The notes beneath the pieces were generated by a model, which worked only from the letters and a program-made list of their open reading frames with translations, was not told the DNA's origin and did not search any database. A stretch of DNA of 64,000 bases from Lachnospiraceae bacterium YSD2013 (GTDB lineage: Bacteria > Bacillota > Clostridia > Lachnospirales > Lachnospiraceae): the NCBI GenBank assembly GCA_900100895.1, contig FMTX01000012.1, forward strand, positions 114,257 to 178,256. The letters run 5' to 3'. Of this stretch, positions 58,931 to 64,000 are shown piece by piece. The position numbers were made by a program, and so were the translations under genes. Position 1 is the stretch's first letter. Each line of letters opens with the position of its first letter.

Positions 58931-60292
58931 TTAAGGTGTAAGGTGTGAAGGTCCTCTGAACAAGAACATTGCTTCCTTGATGGGAAGACCAAGCATAAGC
59001 ATTGTAAGACGGTCGATACCGAGACCGAATCCGCCGTGAGGAGGACAGCCGTACTTAAAGAACTCAAGGTAGAACTTAACGTCCTCGCCAAGACCCTTCT
59101 CATCGGCCTGAGCCTTCAGAATTTCGTATCTGTGTTCACGCTGAGCACCCGTGGTAATCTCTACGCCGCGCCAGATAAGGTCGTAACCCTGGGGAACGCC
59201 CTTTTCGTCACGCATGTGGTAGAAAGCACGCTTCTCGGCGCTGTAATCGGTGATAAATAAGAACTCGTGACCGTAGTGCTTCTTAACCCACTGATAGGAA
59301 AGACGCTCTGCATCTGTGGTAAGGTCACCTTTCTCGGATTCGGGAACTGTGTAACCGTATTCTTTCTCAAGTGCGTCGTAAAGGTCTGCGAGCTTAACAC
59401 GAGGGAAAGGAGTGGTGGGAACGATAATCTCTGCATCGAATTCCTCGGTAGAGAAGAGTTCCTTAATCTTGTCGCCGTATTTGTCCTTAACTTTCTGAAG
59501 GGCGTAAGTGATGAGGTTCTCCTCCATGGTCATTACGTCTTCAAAAGAATTGATATAGCTAAACTCAATATCGAAGCAGGTAAACTCGGTAGCGTGCTTG
59601 CTGGTGAAAGATTTCTCGGCACGGAATACGGGGCCTACTTCAAAGTATTTCTCAAAGCCTGCGGCCATAGCCATCTGTTTGTAGAACTGAGGGCTCTGTG
59701 CAAGGTAAGCGTTAGGTAAATTGTAGCTGGGGAAGTAATCAAGTCTGAATACATCCGCACCTGACTCGGAAGCTGCCGCAATAAGCTTGGGAGTGTGAAC
59801 CTCGATGAAGTCTCTGTCGAGTGCAAACTCTCTTAAAGCAGCTGTAAGTGCTGTCTGAGCCTTGAACATGAGCTGATTCTTCTCGGTACGAAGATCAATC
59901 CATCTGTATTCGATACGCTGGTCGATGGAAGAGCGTTCAACAGCGGCTTTCTTCTTGGTGGCGGGGATGAACTCGCGCGCGATGGGAAGAGCGGCTGCGA
60001 TAGATTCGATTTCAATAGCGGTAGGGATAATCTCTACGCCGTTAAGCTTAACAAAATCGCTTAACTGAACCTTACCGGTAACACGTACAACGGAGTCGGG
60101 AGTGATGGTGCTAAGCATTTCTTCCCAGTCGGGATGAAGCTCCTTCTCGATGGTAACCTGTACTCTGCCGGTGATATCCTTAAGTACCATGAAGGCCATA
60201 GCCTTACCGTCACGGTAATTGTCTACGAAACCTGCAAGGGAAACTTCCTTGTCAGCGTAGTCTTTAACGTTTTCAATGTAAATTCTGTCCAT
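58931..60292 (-). CDS. aspS: Aspartyl-tRNA synthetase, archaeal type (probably non-discriminating)
   Basis: 453 residues, shorter than the 590-residue bacterial AspRS and without its GAD insertion. It has the OB-fold anticodon domain (about 1-110) and a class II core: motif 1 near 140-160, motif 2 FEVGPVFRAEKSFTSKHATEF near 214-234, and motif 3 GGFGLGIDRLTMLML near 421-435. Archaeal-type enzymes of Clostridia often charge both tRNA-Asp and tRNA-Asn and need the GatCAB amidotransferase; this is inference here. The leader is only about 30 bases, so no T-box. Confidence 0.9.
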   Translation of the reverse strand: MDRIYIENVKDYADKEVSLAGFVDNYRDGKAMAFMVLKDITGRVQVTIEKELHPDWEEMLSTITPDSVVRVTGKVQLSDFVKLNGVEIIPTAIEIESIAAALPIAREFIPATKKKAAVERSSIDQRIEYRWIDLRTEKNQLMFKAQTALTAALREFALDRDFIEVHTPKLIAAASESGADVFRLDYFPSYNLPNAYLAQSPQFYKQMAMAAGFEKYFEVGPVFRAEKSFTSKHATEFTCFDIEFSYINSFEDVMTMEENLITYALQKVKDKYGDKIKELFSTEEFDAEIIVPTTPFPRVKLADLYDALEKEYGYTVPESEKGDLTTDAERLSYQWVKKHYGHEFLFITDYSAEKRAFYHMRDEKGVPQGYDLIWRGVEITTGAQREHRYEILKAQADEKGLGEDVKFYLEFFKYGCPPHGGFGLGIDRLTMLMLGLPIKEAMFLFRGPSHLTP

Positions 60293-60326
60293 TTAAACAC
60301 CTCTTGTGATGCAAATTATCTTTAAT

Positions 60327-60355
60327 AGTTTAGTACCGAGACGGCTAAAAGTCAA
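60327..60355 (-). promoter_or_regulatory. SigA promoter of aspS
   Basis: Minus strand TTGACT (plus 60350-60355) and TAAACT (plus 60327-60332), spacer 17 bases. Confidence 0.65.
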
Positions 60356-60395
60356 TAAAAAGCAGTGTCCGCGGGCAAGCTCTTTAAAATTCTTT

Positions 60396-60421
60396 TCCAA
60401 CCGCAGGTTGGATGATATAAT
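60396..60421 (+). promoter_or_regulatory. Palindromic operator and extended -10 of the XRE gene
   Basis: TCCAACC-GCA-GGTTGGA (60396-60412), a perfect 7-base inverted repeat, lies directly before TGATATAAT (60413-60421), where a bound repressor would block the promoter. The next gene encodes an XRE-type repressor. Confidence 0.65.
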
Positions 60422-60516
60422 AATCGTGTTAACCAATGCGTTATTGAATAATAAAAGCCTCACAGCTACGATAATCATGTAACATGCATGGTACGGCAAA
60501 ACGGAGGGTAAACAAT

Positions 60517-61293
60517 ATGAACACCAAAGATATAGGCGAAAGAATCCTTTTCCTAAGGAAAAACAAAGGCGTTACGCAAGAGCAGCTTGCCAAGGCTTTA
60601 AATATCACCAACCAGGCGGTGAGCAAGTGGGAGTCGGGACAGTGCCTTCCCGACATACAGTTAATTCCCGAGATAGCGACTTTTTTTGACGTATCAATCA
60701 GCGAGTTATTCGGAGAAGAGATATCTGCCAAAGAAAACGACCTGATAATGCAGATAAAAAACACGATAGATGAAGTTTCCGAGCCGGATAAATACGAGGA
60801 AATACTTAAAATAGCCAAGGCACTTCATGCAATTGTATTTGTCGAAGAAAGCAAGAAGGAAGATTCCGGTTATCCAAAGTCCGAGCCGGAGGAAACTATT
60901 GAGCATGCAATTAACAACGAATGGGGCATTTCAGTTATTTCTGTTCCGAAGATAAGAGCCACCATGCGTGGCGGATGCGTGTTCTTCTCAGGTAGCCAGA
61001 AACTGCATATGGAGGACGATTGTTCTAAGTTAAGTAAGTTCCTTAAGGCAGTTTCAAACAGGTGGACACTCAGCGTTCTTTTTACAATCTACGAGCATAC
61101 GTCGGCTGACGAAACAAGCTATGCATCAATTGACAGGATATCCGAGGATACGGAAATTGAGGCGGAAGCGATAGAGAAGATTGTGAAAGAAGACCTGGGT
61201 AAATACCTGGATATTAGAGAAGCGGGCATAAGAATCAAGGAAGAATTCATGAACATTCCGCCGATTCTGTCGACGCTTATCCCTATAATGTGA
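60517..61293 (+). CDS. XRE-family HTH regulator with C-terminal winged-helix-like domain
   Basis: 258 residues from ATG at 60517, behind ACGGAGGG. The N-terminus is a lambda-repressor-type HTH (RILFLRKNKGVTQEQLAKAL, ITNQAVSKWESGQCLPDIQ, FFDVSISELFG). The middle is acidic and the C-terminal third (about 175-258) is helical with a winged-helix-like look (SNRWTLSVLFTIYEH...IEKIVKEDLGKYLDIREAGIRI). A palindrome sits in its own promoter, implying autorepression. No linked target gene. Confidence 0.82.
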   Translation: MNTKDIGERILFLRKNKGVTQEQLAKALNITNQAVSKWESGQCLPDIQLIPEIATFFDVSISELFGEEISAKENDLIMQIKNTIDEVSEPDKYEEILKIAKALHAIVFVEESKKEDSGYPKSEPEETIEHAINNEWGISVISVPKIRATMRGGCVFFSGSQKLHMEDDCSKLSKFLKAVSNRWTLSVLFTIYEHTSADETSYASIDRISEDTEIEAEAIEKIVKEDLGKYLDIREAGIRIKEEFMNIPPILSTLIPIM

Positions 61294-61313
61294 GAACGGT
61301 ACCGGACATAAAG

Positions 61314-61358
61314 AAAGCCACCGACGCAAGACAATCAGTCTCAATCGGTGGCTTTTGT
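61314..61358. terminator. Bidirectional intrinsic terminator
   Basis: AAAGCCACCGA at 61314-61324 pairs with TCGGTGGCTTT at 61344-61354; genes converge here. Confidence 0.78.
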
Positions 61359-61360
61359 AA

Positions 61361-61978
61361 TTAATGTAATCTTACGTTCATATAAGCGATGATTTCCTCA
61401 ACACACTTGTCAAATCCAAGCTTGGAGGAATCAAGGCATAGGTCGTAGTTGCGGGCGTCGGTCCATTCGCGGCCGGTGTGGGTGCGGTAGTACTCGGCAC
61501 GTTCTTTGTCCACGTGGGCGATGTAGCGCTCAAGCTCGGCAGGGTCAAAAGCATGCTTCTTGGCGGCCTGCTCCATGAGGAAGTCCTTGGGGGCGTGTAC
61601 GAAGACGGAGATTACGTCGTCGCGATCCTTGAGGATGTAGTCGGCGGCACGGCCTATGATGATGCAGGATTCGCGCTCCGCAAGGTCGCGGATAATCTTG
61701 GCCTGGTAGTTAAAGAGGTTCTCTTCGGAATTGAAATTCTTGTGAGAGGGCGGAAGTACGTCGCCACCGTAATTCTTTTTCTTAAAGCGGTTAAAGAAGC
61801 TTTTGCTTTTTTCGTCAGCGCCGGCAAATAGGTCCAGGTTGATGCCGCTTTCTTCACTTGCCTTGATAATAAGGTCCTTGTCGTAGTATTCGACGCCCAA
61901 TTCTTTGGCAAGCATCTGGCCTACGGTACGTCCGCCGGACCCATACTGGCGGGCGATAGTGATTACGAATTTGTCCAT
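61361..61978 (-). CDS. Cytidylate-kinase-like family protein
   Basis: 205 residues. The P-loop is RQYGSGGRTVGQM near residues 10-22, followed by YYDKDLI and ARE-type lid regions (CIIIGRAADYILKD, FVHAPKDFLMEQA). It matches the Cytidylate_kin2 group, a set of Firmicute proteins related to CMP kinase but of uncertain substrate. It is 12 bases after livF and probably shares its transcript. Confidence 0.85.
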   Translation of the reverse strand: MDKFVITIARQYGSGGRTVGQMLAKELGVEYYDKDLIIKASEESGINLDLFAGADEKSKSFFNRFKKKNYGGDVLPPSHKNFNSEENLFNYQAKIIRDLAERESCIIIGRAADYILKDRDDVISVFVHAPKDFLMEQAAKKHAFDPAELERYIAHVDKERAEYYRTHTGREWTDARNYDLCLDSSKLGFDKCVEEIIAYMNVRLH

Positions 61979-61990
61979 TGTAACTCTCCT

Positions 61991-62701
61991 TTATTCCCCA
62001 AGATAAGCTTTCTTGACTTCTTCGTTGTTAAGTAATCCCTTGGCGTCACCGCTTAAGGCAATCTTGCCGGTCTCCAGGACATAAGCTCTGTCGGCGATGG
62101 AGAGGGCTTTCTTGGCGTTCTGTTCTACAAGAAGAACGGTGGTGCCGCGCTTACTTTCTGCTTTAATTATATCAAAGATTTCGTTAACGAAAATAGGTGA
62201 GAGACCCATTGAAGGCTCGTCCATAAGGATGATTGAAGGGTGGCTCATTAAAGCGCGGCCCATAGCAAGCATCTGCTGTTCGCCGCCCGAAAGAGTACCT
62301 GCGGGCTGGTTCTTACGCTCTGCAAGACGGGGGAAGCGGGAGTAGACCATCTCAAGTGTCTCGGCAACTTCTTTTTTGTCTGTGCGGGTGTAGGCGCCCA
62401 TCTTTAAGTTATCAAGGACGGAGAGTGACTGGAACACGCGACGGCCTTCGGGAACGTGAGCCATTCCCATGGATACTATCTTGTGGCCGGGGGTTCTGGT
62501 GATGTCCTTGCCTTCAAATTCTATTGTGCCTTCGGAAGGAGTGATAAGACCGCTTATGGTGTGAAGAATGGTGGTCTTGCCGGCGCCGTTGGCACCGATT
62601 AACGCGATGACTTCGCCTTTGTTGACGGTGAAGTTGACACCTTTAATGGCCTCTATCATTCCGTATTTAACATGTAAATTAGTAACTTCTAACATTGCCA
62701 T
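61991..62701 (-). CDS. livF: Branched-chain amino acid ABC transporter ATP-binding protein LivF
   Basis: 236 residues. Walker A is GANGAGKTT near 36, the signature LSGGEQQMLAMGRAL near 137, Walker B IILMDEPSMGLSP near 156. VPEGRRVFQSL near 93 is typical of LivF. It powers uptake of leucine, isoleucine and valine (or amides such as urea in related systems). It follows livG by five bases. Confidence 0.92.
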   Translation of the reverse strand: MAMLEVTNLHVKYGMIEAIKGVNFTVNKGEVIALIGANGAGKTTILHTISGLITPSEGTIEFEGKDITRTPGHKIVSMGMAHVPEGRRVFQSLSVLDNLKMGAYTRTDKKEVAETLEMVYSRFPRLAERKNQPAGTLSGGEQQMLAMGRALMSHPSIILMDEPSMGLSPIFVNEIFDIIKAESKRGTTVLLVEQNAKKALSIADRAYVLETGKIALSGDAKGLLNNEEVKKAYLGE

Positions 62702-62706
62702 GACGA

Positions 62707-63477
62707 TTATTCTCCTAAGTATGCTGTAATAACTTCAGGGTTCTTAAGTACTTCGCTTGTGGGACCTTCCGCAAGGACGCGACCGAAGTTAAGAACGGTT
62801 AAGCGTTCGCAGATACCTGCCACAAGTTTCATGTCATGTTCTATCAAAAGAATGGTCAAATTGAACTTATCCCTAATGAAAGTGATGGTTGACATAAGTT
62901 CCTGAGTCTCCTGAGGATTCATACCTGCCGCAGGCTCATCGAGGAGCAAAAGCTTGGGCTCTGTAGCAAGGGCTCTTGCAATCTCAAGCTTACGCTGCTT
63001 ACCGTAAGGAAGCTGCGAAGCCTTAAGATGAGCGCTGTCCTCAAGACCGAAGACTTCAAGAAGTTCCATGGCTCTCTTATCCATCTGCTTTTCAACCTTT
63101 CTGTAAGAAGGAAGTCTGAGAACGGCAGAGAGAGTAGAGTAGGAGTAAAGATTGTGAAGTCCTACCTTAACGTTATCAAGAACGGTTAAGTCCTTGAAAA
63201 GTCTGATGTTCTGGAAAGTACGGGCAACACCCGCCTTGTTAATCTCAATAGTCTTAAGACCGGTTATGTTCTTACCGTCAAGTCTGATGATGCCTTCATT
63301 AGGCTTATAAACGCCCGTAAGAAGGTTAAAAGCAGTAGTCTTGCCGGCTCCGTTGGGACCGATAAGACCGTAAAGTTCACCCTTCTTGATGGAGAGGTTC
63401 AAATCATCAACGGCACGAAGTCCGCCGAAAGAAATGGATAAGTGGTTAACTTCAAGGAGTGTATTTATTAATGCCAT
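62707..63477 (-). CDS. livG: Branched-chain amino acid ABC transporter ATP-binding protein LivG
   Basis: 256 residues. Walker A is GPNGAGKTT near 39, the LivG-type VARTFQNIRLFKDLTVLDNV near 83-102, signature LPYGKQRKLEIARAL near 154, Walker B LLLLDEPAAGMNP near 175, and a C-terminal INFG-like extension (LNFGRVLAEG). The heterodimer with LivF drives the LivHM permease. It starts three bases after livM. Confidence 0.93.
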   Translation of the reverse strand: MALINTLLEVNHLSISFGGLRAVDDLNLSIKKGELYGLIGPNGAGKTTAFNLLTGVYKPNEGIIRLDGKNITGLKTIEINKAGVARTFQNIRLFKDLTVLDNVKVGLHNLYSYSTLSAVLRLPSYRKVEKQMDKRAMELLEVFGLEDSAHLKASQLPYGKQRKLEIARALATEPKLLLLDEPAAGMNPQETQELMSTITFIRDKFNLTILLIEHDMKLVAGICERLTVLNFGRVLAEGPTSEVLKNPEVITAYLGE

Positions 63478-63480
63478 AAC

Positions 63481-64000
63481 TTACACCTCCTTCTCTGCCG
63501 ATTTCTTTTTAAAGAAAGGCAGTCTGGCAACCATGCGCTCTCTGAAAGCACGAGCGGAAGGCGCCCAGTTAAACAACATCATGGCGATAAGCACGATTGC
63601 GTATATAAGCATACGGTAGTTGGAAAGGCCTCTTAAAAGCTCGGGGAGCAGAGTTAAGATAATAGCAGAGATTACCGATCCTCTGATGGAACCGATGCCG
63701 CCGAGTACCACAAATACCAGTATCATGATGGACATGTTGTAACCGAAGTTCTTGGTGGTAGCCATGAGTGAGAATAAGATGTGAGAATAAAGCACTCCGG
63801 CAACACCCGCAAGAGCAGCGGAAAGGCTGAACGCAAGAAGCTTGTAGCGTGTAACGTTAATGCCCACAGACTCGGCTGCGATAACGTTATCACGAATAGC
63901 CATGACAGCGCGTCCCTCACGGCTCTTGATAAAGTTAAGAATGATAATAAGCGTAATCATGATAAGTATGAAGCCTGCGGTAAAGTTGGAATCCTTGGGG
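63481..64000 (-). CDS. livM: Branched-chain amino acid ABC transporter permease LivM, N-terminus cut by window edge
   Basis: The minus strand is open from base 64000 to TAA at 63481, so 172 residues of the C-terminal part are present and the start lies right of the window. The permease motif REGRAVMAIRDNVIAAESVGINVTRYKLLAF, in which the EAA-type loop binds the ATPase, is near the visible N-terminus, followed by TM segments including IMILVFVVLGGIGSIRG. The basic tail ends in KKKSAEKEV. It is the upstream member of a livM-livG-livF transcript. Confidence 0.93.
   Translation of the reverse strand, partial: PKDSNFTAGFILIMITLIIILNFIKSREGRAVMAIRDNVIAAESVGINVTRYKLLAFSLSAALAGVAGVLYSHILFSLMATTKNFGYNMSIMILVFVVLGGIGSIRGSVISAIILTLLPELLRGLSNYRMLIYAIVLIAMMLFNWAPSARAFRERMVARLPFFKKKSAEKEV

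Noticed and set aside
60293..60330. T-box before aspS
   Set aside because: The promoter leaves a leader of only about 30 bases, too short for a T-box, and no NGGUGG-type terminator bulge is seen.
1..64000. tRNA, rRNA, CRISPR arrays, insertion sequences, att sites
   Set aside because: I looked for cloverleaf ends, regularly spaced repeats, transposase motifs and terminal repeats and found none that I could support.

Overview
The window looks like a chromosomal segment from a motile anaerobic Firmicute, most likely of the family Lachnospiraceae (Butyrivibrio/Roseburia-like). The basis is moderate GC, AGGAGG-type ribosome binding sites, SigA promoters often of the extended -10 form TGnTATAAT, two chemoreceptors, c-di-GMP enzymes, several small zinc-ribbon membrane proteins, an archaeal-type AspRS and an ArsR-DUF2087 regulator. 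I saw no rRNA, tRNA, CRISPR array, transposase or prophage. The taxon is an inference from gene content, not from a marker gene.

Layout. 1-4.1 kb (minus): a chemoreceptor followed by an oligopeptide-binding lipoprotein cut by the window edge. 4.2-7.1 kb: operon of an esterase, a condensation-like acyltransferase and a zinc-ribbon membrane protein. 7.2-10.6 kb: small membrane and zinc-ribbon proteins and an anchored GH25 lysozyme. 10.6-13.6 kb: two paralogous U32-like TIM-barrel proteins around a WYL regulator. 13.7-16.7 kb: ECF sigma factor, membrane protein, ABC ATPase and permease. 16.8-20.0 kb (minus): a second ECF sigma factor, its anti-sigma factor and a VWA lipoprotein, with one promoter motif repeated upstream of two of them. 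20.2-24.8 kb: membrane protein, then a sugar-binding lipoprotein paired with a chemoreceptor. 24.9-28.8 kb: DUF4026 protein, potassium channel with a 52-residue companion, and an unusual P-loop/DnaQ/HTH/TM fusion. 28.9-30.8 kb (minus): M29 aminopeptidase, small protein, ArsR-DUF2087. 31.0-34.7 kb: structured leader with two small membrane proteins, TPR protein, GNAT, diguanylate cyclase.

34.7-38.8 kb is a sulfur-assimilation locus: Rrf2 (CymR-like) regulator, metY, cysK, and a pyridoxal kinase that may serve these PLP enzymes. Upstream of metY lies a cysteine-rich 36-codon leader peptide (Cys-Cys-Cys) followed by mutually exclusive antiterminator and terminator hairpins, which reads as a cysteine-responsive transcription attenuator. 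The same promoter and the rrf2 promoter each carry an ACCTA-N8/9-TAGGT operator. 38.8-43.4 kb is the rhamnose locus: AraC regulator divergent from rhaB-rhaA-rhaD, with no transporter.

43.5-50.1 kb: spermidine-synthase-like membrane fusion, P-loop kinase, serine hydrolase, NadE, and a tandem DUF1538 transporter followed by two PII-like genes. 50.2-56.1 kb: 7TM EAL phosphodiesterase, then a 7TM pseudokinase-like protein, a histidine kinase and a NarL-type response regulator, overlapping in series. 56.2-58.9 kb: SPFH/zinc-ribbon, TFIIB-type zinc-ribbon and small TM protein. 58.9-64 kb: aspS, an XRE regulator with a palindromic operator, a cytidylate-kinase-like protein, and livF, livG and livM (cut by the right edge).

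The best candidates for undescribed biology are the Cys attenuator (35.2-35.45 kb), the P-loop/exonuclease/HTH/TM fusion (27.2-28.8 kb), the WYL/U32-like pair (10.6-13.6 kb), the DUF1538-PII module (47.7-50.1 kb), the ECF autoregulon (18.6-20.1 kb) and the pseudokinase two-component operon (52.5-56.1 kb).
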